This document shows, in pieces, positions 24,984 to 36,918 of a stretch of DNA of 64,000 bases (position 1 is the first letter of the stretch; each line of letters begins with the position of its first letter). The position numbers and the translations under genes are program-made. Under the pieces are notes generated by a model. That model did no database searches, was not told the DNA's origin, and saw nothing but the letters and a program-made list of their open reading frames with translations. The stretch comes from Pyxicephalus adspersus (taxonomy: Eukaryota; Chordata; Amphibia; Anura; Pyxicephalidae), in the NCBI RefSeq assembly GCF_032062135.1, contig NC_092861.1, forward strand, positions 122,300,623-122,364,622, read 5' to 3'.

Positions 24984-27900
24984 CACTAACCTAATATACG
25001 AAATGCACAGAATATAAATAAACTTGGAAAATGTAAGAAAAATCAATTTCACACAATAAAATAAAATATATATTTCATATATGGTCCTTATAATAAAATA
25101 AATATTTCACATTGCTCTAGAACAGCTATTGCAGTTACCAAGTCTTACCTTCTACCTTCCCTTTCTCCCTGTGCCGTCCCATACTCATTATTTCTACAAA
25201 TGGATTGTGCTATGCTTGTCAATTGTGTTATGTCAAGCAGTCCGTGTGGAGGACAAACTAAAGCTAAACATTAGTAGCAGGTTATTAACACCCCTCTGAA
25301 TGACCCGCCCATTCCCTTCAAAGGCTAGAGCTCTTTATCAATGTCTGATTATTGATCCGTTCCCTGTGTAATTAGCCATTCATCTTTGGATTTGATTATG
25401 GCCTCTTGAAGGGTTGTCACATTTTGCTTGACCTTTTAAAATATTTATGCCAGTCTAGCCATAGTACTATACACCCATGTCAGAAATTTCATTTTGCTAC
25501 CAACAGAGGTGTGAGAATCATTAGATTTGCAGATTCAAAGAAAAACAAAAAAAAAATAAAAAAACACTATTACTTTTTTTTCCCAACAGGTTAAAAGAAG
25601 CAAAGTAAAATAATGTTCATCCGTCAGTCTTCAGTATTTAAATGAAAAATGGAATTTTATAAAAATAAAAAAAAACATGATTGTAAAATTTAAAGATGAA
25701 CTCTGAGATAATTAATATAAGCACATAATTGCATTATTGTATTCATTACTACATCAATAAATGCACTTTTTAAATGTATGGAAGGTAAGAAACTAGCTGT
25801 CCTCCTGTATGAAAGTGCACAGAGTTAGAGAGGTAATCTAGTGGTGGATAAGAAGAAGTGCAGGTGACAACTTATGATTAAAGGTGAATATTGCAACAAA
25901 GGCTTTTTTATATTTTTTAATGGGCTATCTTTTTATTGTTTTTGGCTGATGATTTGCTTAAAGTCTACTTCCTGTAATGTATTTCTGTAACCCCTAAAAT
26001 TCAAGTTTTCTATTCCTAACAACCAAGCCAACAGAATAATTTGCAGAAAGAATTTCCTAGAACATGACAGGAGGTCAAATTACTAGCAGTCAGTAACAAG
26101 GGCTGTGTTATTGCAGCAGATAGGTTTTTCAACTGCAGTTTTCTGTAACTACTGTTCTGCATCAAAGCCACTTTAAAAGTATTTTTAAAACAAAAAACAA
26201 ATACTGATTTGTAAAGAAAAACCCACTGGGTTTTCATTTTCCTTTATTACACTGGATAAATACAGTGATTGCACTGGAATCCTAGAAAAAAAGTTGTAAG
26301 TAAAAATCTATCATTTACTGTAATTCATTCTTAATGTAGGCAGATGGTCAAGGTGTGCCAGTTTCAGGATGGACAACATAGAGTAATAGTAAACTTTTTT
26401 TGATTTTAAAAGTCCTTATGACCTATCAGCAAACATTTCTATACAGAAAAGGGAATGACCTCTTCCATAAGCATCTGCCAACTAAATGGTAAATGAATAA
26501 TAGCATGTCCATCTTCCATTACGAGTCAATAAGGGTGAGAGATCTTCCAATCTATAGGGAGTCTTAGATCAACAACCTATATAACACTTTTAAAGCATCA
26601 CATTCAACATTTAGGTTCATTTCAGACCCACAGTAAGCTGCAGCATCAACCACAATCCCTACCTTTCCCATTTAACTGAATAGGGGCAGAAGGAACCCTT
26701 TTTTTTGCAAGCGTCTGAGACTAACTGTGGTGCAGTTTGCAAACACGGCATGTAAATATTTGCCATGCAGTTGTGGCCTGAGGATATACAGGAGGTGTCA
26801 GCCATGAAGTTTGACACCCCAGGTCTGGAGGGGTTCTTAGTGTTTAGTGGTGCCCTGAAAAGCAATAAGAACTAGCAAGTATTGGTAGTAATTACTGGAT
26901 TGATCACTATGACCAATAAAAACCTATTCTCTCCTGACTATAAACAGTACCCTTGTATGTCACTAATATGACAGTGTAAAACTGTTTCAGACATACATTT
27001 TTCAATTGCAATTGTATTGCAGTCAGCAACAATTAGAAATGAGGTAGCACATACAGTACTAAAAAGTCAGCATTTCCCAGGCATGCACAGCTGACTCTAG
27101 ATTATCTCTGGATGTACAAAGGCATATTGGGTTTTTATTCTCCAGTTTTGAATTGGAGATTAGAAAATATGTACATTTTTTTACATATATGTCGCTATAT
27201 TAAATTATTTTAGACCCTTTGACTAGGATAGCACCCCTCTAGATGGAGTAGCAAAGTGAAAGACAAATCAATGTAGGAATTTTTAAACATTTTTCTTCTA
27301 ATTTTAGAGATTCAGTTAGTTCCCTATTAAGCACCATCTTGGTTTATCATATGGCATAGAAAAGGTAGACTGTCACAACTGCACATTGAAAGCATCTCAC
27401 TCCCTATGTGGAATTCATGTCTCCAAGTGGGGTTCTTAAAGTGGCCCTGTCCCACAAGGTGAAAATTGAATAACCACAATGCCTGTGAAAGAAGCATTGT
27501 ATCTTTCTAGCAGTCCATGTGTTGAAACTTTGTCACAATGCTGCACCCCTTTCTGCAAGTATTTAATCCTTTTGATGCATTACATACAAGGTCTCCCTGC
27601 TGTAAGCCTTGGTTTATTACTCTGGCCTATACACCCTGTAGTGATATACAAGCAGTCAAGGCGAACTACTATTTTCATCAGGAGGAGCAGATATTCTGCA
27701 TACCTGGAAATGTGAAAACAACTGCGGTGGCAAAGTGCTGGAAAATATTTGGCCCTTCTTTATTAAGCATTGCTTCTTTTAAAGCGATACTGACAAGGTT
27801 ATTTAAAGACTTTTGCCAAAACGTCAACATTTGCCTATTAGTAACAGTTCTATTTGATCGGTTTATGCTGGTTATTTTGTTCATAATACTGGGGCATTTC

Positions 27901-28003
27901 AAACATCAAGACAAAAGAGAGAGATAACAACATTCCTAGGCCCACATAATTTTATAATTATTGGTAGCAGGCTCTCATTAATGCTTTTGTCACACAAAAT
28001 AAT
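24984..28003. other. No gene recognised
   Basis: Open frames at 27479-27715 and 27538-27927 (129 codons) overlap in two frames and show no motif. A GC-richer segment at 26600-26870 may be a dispersed repeat, but I found no second copy here. Confidence 0.45.
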
Positions 28004-28283
28004 ATTATTTATTATCAAAACAGAAGAAAAAAGGGAAAGGTAGGCTTTTAAGGCATATGTGAAAAATATCTTTGCATTAATTATATATGGAGTCTAGGTA
28101 GTCATATTTCTAACATAACACTCCTAGTCTGTATATACAGATGCACCATAGCAAAAATGTTGACAAAACAAGGAGGATTTAACAAAATGTGGATATTTCC
28201 TTGACACCCTGATACCTTGTATCTTTGTTTTTAAGTATCAAGGAATTATTATTATTTACTTTTAATGCATCTACCATTATGAT

Positions 28284-28334
28284 CTCAAAAATCCACTGAA
28301 GAAGCCAATCTGGCGAAACGCGTTAGGACATGAG
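28284..28334 (+). ncRNA. Hammerhead-ribozyme-like motif, copy 2
   Basis: Core CTGAAGA (28296-28302), one A, stem II GCCA (28304-28307) with TGGC (28311-28314), GAAAC (28315-28319), palindromic ACGCGT (28318-28323), then T at 28324 as the base before the predicted cut. Stem I pairs TCC (28292-28294) with GGA (28326-28328). Beyond an internal loop CTCA (28284-28287) pairs with TGAG (28331-28334). The closing pair next to the core is an A-A mismatch. The minimal stem III fits hammerheads that work as dimers, as described for Penelope-like elements. The extra A before stem II departs from the textbook consensus. Confidence 0.6.
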
Positions 28335-28352
28335 AAAAGCTGGATACTTTGA

Positions 28353-28354
28353 GA

Positions 28355-28409
<55 letters not shown>
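28353..28409. repeat. (TA)n microsatellite
   Basis: About 57 bases of TA dinucleotide in the loop of the inverted repeat, just 3' of the ribozyme-like motif. Confidence 0.95.
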
Positions 28410-28412
<3 letters not shown>

Positions 28413-28575
28413 TTGTCAACATTTTTGCTTTGGTGCATCTGTATATATAGACTAGGAGTGTTATGTTGGAAATAGGACTACCTAGACTCCTAATGTAATA
28501 AATACAAAGATACTTTTCACATATGCCTTAAAAGCCTATCTTTCCCTTTCTTCTTCTGTTTTGATAATAAATATT

Positions 28576-28889
28576 TATAGGCTTGGCAAATATTATAACT
28601 AATGTAACCCTCTATAAGAAAAAAAAAGTCCCCCAAGTAATCCTGATAACATTCATTCTCTATACAATATCATTTAATAATTATATTTTTCATGTATAGT
28701 AAACAAAATAGTCTTAAATGTGCTCAAAAAACTTTCACTTCAATAAACAATGCAGGTATTCTTTTTAGCATTTTAGTAAAGCTAATATAAATACGTATGC
28801 CTAAGGTAAAATATCTCTAGGTTTTAAATGCTATCATTATTTATAGATAATGATTGATTATAATTACATTAAATGCATCTAAACAACTC
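28576..28889. other. No feature recognised
   Basis: AT-rich spacer between the inverted repeat and the L1-like fragment; includes an A8 run near 28620. Confidence 0.5.
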
Positions 28890-29637
28890 ATTAGTGACTT
28901 TAGGAGGGCCTGGAAAGCGATCTCTTCATCTAATATAGGGGGTGGCATTAAAAATTTTCCATGCAGTTTATATTTCTCCTTAACTCTCATATTATATGGG
29001 ACTTTCTCCCAAGATGCTTGAATTGTGCAGCAATGGAAGCAGACTTAAACCATATGTTTTGGAATTGTTCTCTCAATGTACTCTCAGCATCATCTGGTAA
29101 ATTACCTACTATTATTCCTAGCTTGGGTTGTTTTTGGAGAGGCAACTATACAGGGAACCTGGATTTCTTGAGGATGTAGTAGGATTTTGTCTATTATATC
29201 CTTAGTAGCCAAGAAAGTTATTTTACACAAGTGGATATAGGATGAGCCACCTACACTGGGCCTCTATTTAGAAAAAATGCGCTATATCTTTTAGATGGAC
29301 TGGATAGAGGCTCAATTTAATAGGTCTGGGAATCCTATATTGCTGCTTTACCTGTGGACCTCAGGAAACAAGTGGTTTCATCATCTGATCAAACTTCATG
29401 GCACATATACCGCTTATTGGCTAACAACCCTCCTGTCTTTTGTTAAACACTTATAATTTTCTCACTTTATTGAAATAATGCATGGTTACCATTTAGAATG
29501 CTTTTCTATGCATGCTACCGTTGTATTGGATTGTTATAATTTAGAATACTTTTACCGGTATACTGTACTATTTAGAATATATAGTTTAAAATTGTCTTTT
29601 GTTGTTTCCTCAGAAAAATAAAAGTAATTAAAAAAAA
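28890..29637 (+). pseudogene. L1-like LINE, 3' end of ORF2 plus 3' UTR (5'-truncated)
   Basis: The frame at about 28961-29179 contains CLNCAAMEADLNHMFWNC. This is the Cys-Cys-His-Cys arrangement found near the C-terminus of L1 ORF2 proteins, preceded by an IIWDF segment. After a frame break, LVAKKVILHKWI and a later WIEAQFNRSGNP continue the typical C-terminal region of the reverse-transcriptase protein. The coding part ends at about 29451, and an AT-rich 3' UTR follows, ending in AAAAATAAAAG and an A-rich tail (29619-29637). The endonuclease and reverse transcriptase domains are missing, as expected from 5' truncation on insertion. Several stops and frame shifts show that it is dead. Confidence 0.75.
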
Positions 29638-30396
29638 GCATCTAAACAATGTAGTAAATTTAACTGTTCTGTATTTTTTAATGTTTCTCTACACATACCA
29701 TATATATTCTTTATCTGCTATTATAGGTATAAAGTTAGCGATCACATTTACTAACCAAATGTGCACATTTCCTTATCTACACTCCTGTTCCAGATGGTTC
29801 ATTTCTCTAAGATACTAAGCATGTGTACTTTGTGTGTTCTCTAACCCTTCCCAAGGCCTATTTCTTAAAAAGATAGCAGTGTTTGACACATCTGCTGCTG
29901 TCCAATTTGTAGTTTGCAGGCCATCGTAATAGCTGGTGTGTTAAAAATATGAACAAAGCACAATTCCTAAATTTAACTTTTAATGTTACCTTAAATGATT
30001 GTGTATATTCAGTTTCAAAAATAAGCTCAATGAATAAAATCTAATAATAGGCAGAACATCAATAAAAACATCACAAATAAAAGGTATTCCCTATAATGTT
30101 TTATGACTAATAAATGATTTAATAAATACATGTTTAATAAAATTTTTAAGAACATATTGTAATCAGACTAAGCATTAAGATTCAAGAGATCAGAATACCC
30201 CCGGTATTCATGCTAAAAATACCAAAATATGGAAAAGTTACTTAGTGTACATGGTGCAGGGGCAATCTCGGAGAGATACTTGGCGAGGATACCAGAAGTC
30301 AAATGTATGGGGTAAGGACTGGTAACCTCATCACCTGCAACAAAATAGGAATCTGGTGCTTTCTTTTAATTTATGGTAGTCACTGACGGCAACAGT
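29638..30396. other. No feature recognised
   Basis: AT-rich, no repeat identified. The last 40 bases form the outer flank of the composite repeat. Confidence 0.5.
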
Positions 30397-30618
30397 GGGC
30401 CTGATTTATTAAAGCTCTCCAATGTTATAGAAGATGCACTTTCATCAGTGAACTGGTAAGATCCAGCAAACCTGAAATGGATCTGGACCAGGATTTAAAA
30501 AATTTGCTAACAATTAGCAAATGACTTTAAAAATCCATTATAGGTTTGCTGGATCACCCAGTTTCACTGATGAAAATGTATCCTCTCCAGCCATGGGGAG
30601 CTTTAAGAAATTAGGCCC
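30397..30618. mobile_element. Palindromic MITE, family P1, full-length copy
   Basis: Runs from GGGCCTGATTTATTAAAGC to CTTTAAGAAATTAGGCCC. The inner arms around GATCCAGCAAACCTG and GGTTTGCTGGATCACCCAG flank GCTAACAATTAGCAAAT. ACAGT lies on both sides, a possible 5 bp duplication, although the right side belongs to composite repeat R. Confidence 0.9.
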
Positions 30619-30990
30619 ACAGTCTTAGAGAATTTAGTGTACATGTACATAGATATGTGGATGTGTCAATAAGTTCTGTCAAATCTCTAAACATTAAAGC
30701 GGAACCAAATTGGTGCAACTCACCTATCCACGTTCAACAGCAGGGCTCAGCCATCTTTCTTCTTCCTGCGGACAATTTTTGGCGATCTTGACTGGCCCTG
30801 CTGGGATAATAAAACATGCAGGAGTTCCTTCATCGGCTCATACAATGGAAGCCGGAATTGCCCAGTTTCCCTTGCATCCAAAGCGGACACGGCACTTGCG
30901 CAGCTCGGGTTTGATGCCAGAAGCCTGGAGCAAACAAACATGGAAGACATATTATTGCAAAAGAGACATTGCCCGTTACTTTCTGCACTG
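30619..30990 (+). repeat. Composite repeat R, copy 2
   Basis: Inverse orientation to 20085-20340 and joined to a P1 palindrome at the same point (CAGTCTTAGAGAATTTAG here). It continues further than copy 1, into a GC-richer tail. The 93-codon open frames on both strands here come from the GC-rich tail and share no protein motif. Confidence 0.75.
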
Positions 30991-33026
30991 ATGACCTGTC
31001 TGATCATATAAAAATGTTTTACTTCCATTTTAAGGGACAGTAAGCAAGTGTCACTATGATTCTCTATTTTTTTTTTGTTTCTTTCCTAAAATATAATTAA
31101 GTTTTTGCTTAAAGATTGCCTGTAATATTGGGCATGGTTTTAGACAAAATGGGACTTGACAAAAAATGAAATGGGGCCCCCAGGTTACTGGACACCTTGC
31201 CATTTTTTCAACTGGGGCCCTAGAGAAGGTGAGGTAAATTGCAAGTTTGCTTTGTTTTAAAACCAACCCTTTAAACATTCACCTTCCATTTATTTACCAG
31301 AATCAAAGTTATCATTACTTTCAATAAAGCTGTTCCCTGTGTCAATATTTGGCAACTACCCAAAAAGTAGCCAGAACTTTAGCTTTTGATTAGAGCAGAG
31401 AAGGGTTATGTCATGTCAATGTAATCTGTGTCCCCGCTAGCAAGATTCACATTTTCTATTTATCCTAGTGACCATTGTCAATGGTGGAAAATACAAAATT
31501 GTACAGCTTTTCCTCTAACAGAAATAAAGGCAAATCTTCCAATGCCCACACCTAATTAGCTAATAACCAAGAAAAATTTTTATATTTAGATATATATTAA
31601 AGTGTATTGGATTATGTATAGAATGAGGTTTGTGCTTCTCAGTCTTCAACATGTTTTCAGCATTTTTTGCTTTATGTTTCCTGGTTTTATCAGCAGAAAA
31701 TAACGTTCATGGATCTCTCACTTTGCCATTTGCTGTTAGGCTACATATTGTTTCTACTTGGCTCTGTTCTGTTTCCGAGGGAAAATAACTGTGAATGTAA
31801 CAGTGTGTGTCTGTAGAAGGGAGAATGGCATTTCAAGGTTACCCTACTCTAACTATTCCCTGTCTATACCATGTTTATTACTGCATTTAATCAAGAGTAG
31901 TCATTTGCACCTGTGAAAAAGACATAGACGTGTACCCATCCAGGATCTAAAGAATAGATGGTTATTCAAAACAGAATTAGGAGTGAGAAAATGCACAAAG
32001 GTAGATTTAAAAAAAAAAGCATCCACACCATATTGGTATCACAGAGGGGCTTTCAAATATATAGGATTATATGTGTAATAAAAGTAAAATAAAGGAGAAA
32101 AAAGCAGCAGGACTGAAGTATAGAGCATATCATTTGTCAAAAACATTGTCACTATTTTCTGACTGTTTCACATTGCCAAGATTGCCCATTTGTTCCTTGT
32201 GGATGGTCACAAATGCCTATGTGTCACCCACGTTTTACAAAAATTACTAGTTTGTAGTCCAGATATAATCAATAAAGCAATTTTTTGTTTCAGTATTGCT
32301 AGTTTAATGCATCTTGTACAAATTATATCCATGCAGACCTGCTATTAGCCTCATATTTGTCCACAGTTGCTGGCTAATCCTATAGTTCTGAATTTTTTAA
32401 CAATTAGGATCACAATGGGCTGAACAAAGAGACTGCACTGTCAATCTGGGTTTCCTAATCTTTGTCAGGTTTGGGTCTCAGATCACTTCCACAACTCCCT
32501 AGCAGAGTCCAATGATTAGCTGCACATGATGTTTGCTGCTGGTGTTGCTGTAAATATTCTTTTCAATGACAAATTTCTGTAAGACGTCTAATTATTATGT
32601 TTATGGTGCTGGCCTGACCAGCTATTCCATTGCCAACTTAACCAAACCTTGGCATAGATACTTCTTCCAAACTTTTACCCTATTTTCCCAACTCCCCTCC
32701 CCCTTAAAAAAGTTGGGAGTTTTAAACCAGAATAGCTAAGGTTTAATGTGCTCTAATGTGCTAGGATAACCCCTCCGGGGGACTTCTGCCTTTGCTGTGA
32801 GACCTACTGTACATGACAAGCACAAGCCATTGGGAACACTGCCTACTGTGTAGCTCAACGATGGGCTCCCATTCAGTGTTTACTACAAAATGGTTGGCAA
32901 AGTAAACTTTGGTTTATCTTTAACTGAAACTGGGTTTGGCAAACTTTAAAGAGTGTTTGCCAAAGTGGAACTAATTCATCCTGAGAAGATCTACTCATCA
33001 GTAGGTATTAAGTAACTATCTTTAAT
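30991..33026. other. No feature recognised
   Basis: Includes a small GC-richer block at 31140-31220 and a mildly repetitive patch at 31400-31500. Neither was matched to another copy in the window. Confidence 0.45.
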
Positions 33027-33095
33027 GTACAGCGCTGCGTAATGTGTTGGCGCTATATAAATCCTGTTTATTAATAATAATAATAATAATAATGA
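33027..33095 (+). mobile_element. V-SINE 3' end fragment
   Basis: TACAGCGCTGCGTAATGTG, then TTGGCGCTATATAAAT, followed by an (AAT)n tail, is the 3' end shared with the longer SINE copies at 40657-40927 and 61138-61424. The tRNA-like head is absent, so the copy is 5'-truncated. Confidence 0.8.
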
Positions 33096-34327
33096 GACAC
33101 AAGCACAACATACTTATTGCACATGGCATGTAATGAGCAGTGTACATGGAAAGAGAAAATGTTTAGTAATTGTAATTGTCTCTTTTTACCTATCAATGTC
33201 TTATCGTAGGGATTAGCTATTCTTTTGTATAGTTTTTACTTACAGTTTGAATAAATACATTTTCCATTTTCCAGCAGTAAGCCATGTAGTTTTACCCTCA
33301 GCAAATAATGTTCTCACTTTACCCCCAAGAGAAAGAGTAGAACAGCTTTTCAACAGAGCTGAGAAAAATACAAAGACTTTTGATAAACTTATTAGATACA
33401 TTTTTTTGTGAAGGTTGAAAAGACTTCCATGATGTGCTCTGCAATGAGACAAGAACTATTACATGTTTTGTTGAATGATTTCATTTACTTGAAGGAATTA
33501 AGGAGAATTTTATACATTTTGTCACCAGCCAGAACCCATCAGTTCCACCAAATCTAATCACTGCAGCAAAAAATGTGCTAGGGCTATTAGGAAATATAGG
33601 AGATACAAATTAAATCACTGAAAGAAGAAATGATATGATGTAAGAATTGCTACAAATGCCATTTAGTCTGTACCTAAAGGGTTTCTTTCTTTTGGTGATA
33701 TCTCTGTCTTACATTCTGGGATCCGTACACCTGCTGTGGTTATTATGGGGTGTTTCCATCCTCCCTGTAGGAATAATACTTTACTGAATAACATTTTATT
33801 TTATATTAAGGAGATTGTAACAGGAAGAGGTCAAACACACACACACACACGTGGATGGGGAAACCTAATTCTCTAAGGACTACAAAAATAAGGCTGTAAT
33901 AGTAGTAGGATGTTTGCTTTTTGAGTATTTAGGATATATCAGAAACCATAGGGTGATTCAACCTTTTAGATTCAATCTATTACTGGATTATTACTTTCGG
34001 TAGCTGGCAAATGTGTTTCTTTAACTTATCATATAACATAATTTAAAAAAAATATCTGTAACAAGAATGGTCTTGATGCAGAATTATGTCCAAATATCAG
34101 TTTTTCATTTCCAGGAAGTGTATCAATGCTTAACTTATGATATAAAGTTCAATAAAATAAAGAATAGGGTCCGATTGCTGTAAGGTTACAAATATACCTA
34201 TATGCATTTTTTCATATTTACCTTATATGTAAATTGTATTTTTCAGCATAACAGAAAAATGACTATTGCATTTTAACAAAAAGAGGATAACATTTTCATG
34301 CTAGCATTAATAGTAATTTTAGAACAC
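33096..34327. other. Non-coding; (CA)n at 33836-33850
   Basis: A short CA microsatellite is the only clear structure. A 70-codon frame at 33240-33452 (minus) has no motif. Confidence 0.5.
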
Positions 34328-34545
34328 TATTAGGAAATGCTCATCTGTCCTGCGACTCCATGCTGTACACCATTGTGATAATAAACACTGTCTGTTCTGT
34401 TCAGCAATGTCAGTTTCGGCAGCCAGGAGAACTGAGATAACAGCAGCCCCTGCTTACCTTTAGATGTGCAGCCTGATAGATTTATGGCATCCCCAGCGTC
34501 CATTGTTAGGCTGTGCACAGCTAAAGGGAATTCTAGGGGCTGGGA
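34328..34545 (+). mobile_element. LTR fragment, same family as the solo LTR at 35754-36479
   Basis: Matches the 5' third of the solo LTR in opposite orientation. Shared blocks are ATGCTCATCTGTCC, GACTCCATGCTGT, ACACTGTCTGTTCTGT, AGCAGCCCCTGCTT and CATTGTTAGGCTGTGCAC. It begins TATTAGG where the intact LTR begins TGTTAGG. The 3' two thirds are missing. Confidence 0.8.
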
Positions 34546-35753
34546 CCTAGTGCTTCAAAAATGAGAGTGCCAGCCACTGAACCAACTATTCTGCCCTCAA
34601 TTCACATTTACTGGGACTCAGAGATTATCATATCATTTTATGATTGTGGCATTTTATTGGACTGGCATTGCAGAACATTCCTTACGGCCTAATATATGGA
34701 AAGTGTATTCAGCTTTATGACACATTTTATGTTGGGCTGAGCTAGGCATTTTTGTAAGCACTAGATTAGTGTCTGCATTAACCATTAGTTTGTATTTAGC
34801 CTATACATCAAGTTTAAAGAAAAGAAAGGTATACCATTTGTTTCTATTCAGCCTAATACATAAATGTGTTTTCATTCTGGCCCACATCCAAATCCTATTC
34901 ACAGGTCAGGTACCCTGAGATTTTAACAAAGCCCGAGGCTAAGTACTGCTGGCAGGGAACTGATGAATACGGCCTGTTCATGTCATAATATACCTGTTCT
35001 CCAAATGATGCTTGAGCTGTCTGTATAACACTTTTCAATGGAAATAGGATCAATTAGAGCTACATCTGGAGATGACATGAATCCCGCAGCATGTTTGTCT
35101 ATTAGCAGTGTGAATAGATTCGTTTTTTTGATACAATGTAAATGCTGTTTATCTGTGAACTAGAAACCCATTATCATTACGCTTTCTTACAAGTGTCAGC
35201 TCACTAAAACTGAAAAGTGATTTTATCTTCGTTTTTTTTATTGAGTTTCCAAGAATAAAGAGTTAACAAGCAATATTAGATAATGTCCAGGGATTTGATG
35301 TCAATACAATTGTGCATGGCACGATATAAAAATCAAGTGAGCTGAACTATGTAAAAAGAATAGAAAGGGATAGATAATAAGATAAGAAGGAAGAGAAGAA
35401 ATACAAAAAAGGAAGAACAGACGGAGCTGTATTTGTTTCAAATTGAAGAATATCTAAGATTAAGTCTCAAAGTCCCATCCATAGATATGAAATATAAGGT
35501 TCCCAAGATTTATTTCAATTTTGCCTGATAAAGCAGTAGAGAGATGTTCATTTATCATTATCAGGGAATCGATAATGCAATTTTATATAAAAGACATAAC
35601 AAAAAGGTTGCAAAGTGTAGTGGAGAAAGATTTGTATTCTTAAGGTAAATAACAAGACAGTAATTTTTTGCTTTTTCTAATTTTGGATAGATTCTGCATT
35701 GGAAAGCATATGCATATTCAACATTGGTGTTTGTGCTATATATACAGCCTATA
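34546..35753. other. No feature recognised
   Basis: AT-rich; purine-rich at 35340-35420. Its last five bases (CTATA) are the target duplication of the adjacent LTR. Confidence 0.5.
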
Positions 35754-36479
35754 TGTAAGGCCCTGGTCAGCACCAGTCCTCACCAGACACCAGTGCCCCA
35801 ATCTAACACAATCTTCCCCTTTAGTAAGCCCCCGCTCAGCCTTGGGAGACTGGTTACACCTCCTAGCACTCGGTTGCCCACAGGATTTACTGGAATGGTA
35901 TCTGGGGATGGGCTGGCAGCAAGCCAGGAGCCCACAAATAAAGCAGTACCAAGATTCCAACAGAACCAACAGATCAGCCAAGTCCAGAAAACAGAGCAGA
36001 GGTCATACACCGAATATCCATCCACCAAACAAAGTACACAAGGGCAAAACACAAGCAGAGTCAGGGTCACAGGCAAAGGTCCGTCCGGGCAGCGTAAACT
36101 CACAAGGTCAGAAACAGGCAAGGTCAGCATCAGTAAATCAGAGGAAACACACTCCAGCAAAGATTAGCCCAGCTATATGCTACAACAGGCACTGGTGACT
36201 GGGAGCAGAGAGGCTATAAAGTCCCAGCAGCCAATGGCAGTGAAGGACTGAGTCAGGAACTGAGCAGCCTCTAGAATCTCCTTCAGCCGTGCACAGCCTA
36301 ACAATGGTTGCCGGGGATGCAAAAAATCCATCAGGCTGCACGACTAAAGGGAAGCAGGGGCTGCTGGTATCCTAGTTCTCCTGCCTGCTGCAAATGACAT
36401 TGCTGGACAGAACAGACAGTGTTTTATACCACCATGGTGCACAGCATGGAGTCACCGGACAGATGAGCATCTCCTAACA
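35754..36479 (-). mobile_element. Solo LTR, 726 bp, with perfect 5 bp target duplication
   Basis: On the minus strand it starts TGTTAGGAGATGCTC and ends GGGCCTTACA, giving the TG...CA ends of an LTR. CTATA is found at 35749-35753 and again at 36480-36484, a perfect 5 bp duplication as made by retroviral and Ty3-type integrases. TTTATAGCC (minus, near 36214) could be its TATA box. No internal region or second LTR follows, so it is the product of recombination between two LTRs. Open frames of up to 176 codons on both strands (for example 35668-36198) arise from its even base composition and stop-poor repeats, not from a gene. Whether it is Ty3-type or retroviral cannot be told without internal sequence. 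Confidence 0.85.
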
Positions 36480-36657
36480 CTATAAAACTAACAGTGGATG
36501 AGTGGTTCTAGGCTTGCTCCTGTGACCCAACCTTCGTTTGCCACTGAAACTATTCATTAACTCTTTGTTTACCCTTTAGGGCTGCTTGCATGACCCTACT
36601 TACTGTCTTTTGCTTTACATGTCTGTTATTGACTAGTTTAAATTTTCTAATCTGAAT

Positions 36658-36918
36658 GGGGACCCCCTTTAAATAACTTTCAGGTTTTCAGGGAACCCCT
36701 GCTATAATTACTATATCCACAACTCATAATGCATTAGTATGGTGGTTAATGGGAAGATTGTTTTTTACATTGCTGGCCATTGGGAAGAATGTCACCCTTA
36801 CAGAGAGTCAAAAAAGATCATTGGTATTTGTTAAATTGTCCTAGGATATACAAACTGCTCATTGCTCAAGGAAGCCCTAGCATTCTCTGAAGGAACCCTA
36901 CTTGAGAAACACTGCTCT
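36658..36918 (-). repeat. Dispersed repeat S, copy 2
   Basis: Inverse copy of 23505-23735, extended at one side by a block reading (minus strand) AGAGCAGTGTTTCTCAAG and GGTTCCTTCAGAGAATGCTA. Lies about 170 bp from the solo LTR. Confidence 0.8.

Larger units (their letters stand above)
28004..28575. repeat. Inverted repeat, two arms of about 166 bp with 240 bp loop
   Basis: Arms 28004-28169 and 28410-28575 are near-identical reverse complements. Landmarks are TATTATCAAAACAGAAGAA, GGCTTTTAAGGCATATGTGA, CATAACACTCCTAGTCT, CAGATGCACCA and AAAAATGTTGACAAAAC. The loop carries a ribozyme-like motif (28284-28334) and a (TA)n run (about 28353-28409). The arms differ at scattered positions and by small indels, so the structure is not fresh. 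Both halves of a retroelement terminus in head-to-head order would give this layout. Confidence 0.85.

Noticed and set aside
35668..36198. 176-codon open frame and its overlapping partners
   Set aside because: It lies almost wholly inside the proven solo LTR and is open on both strands.
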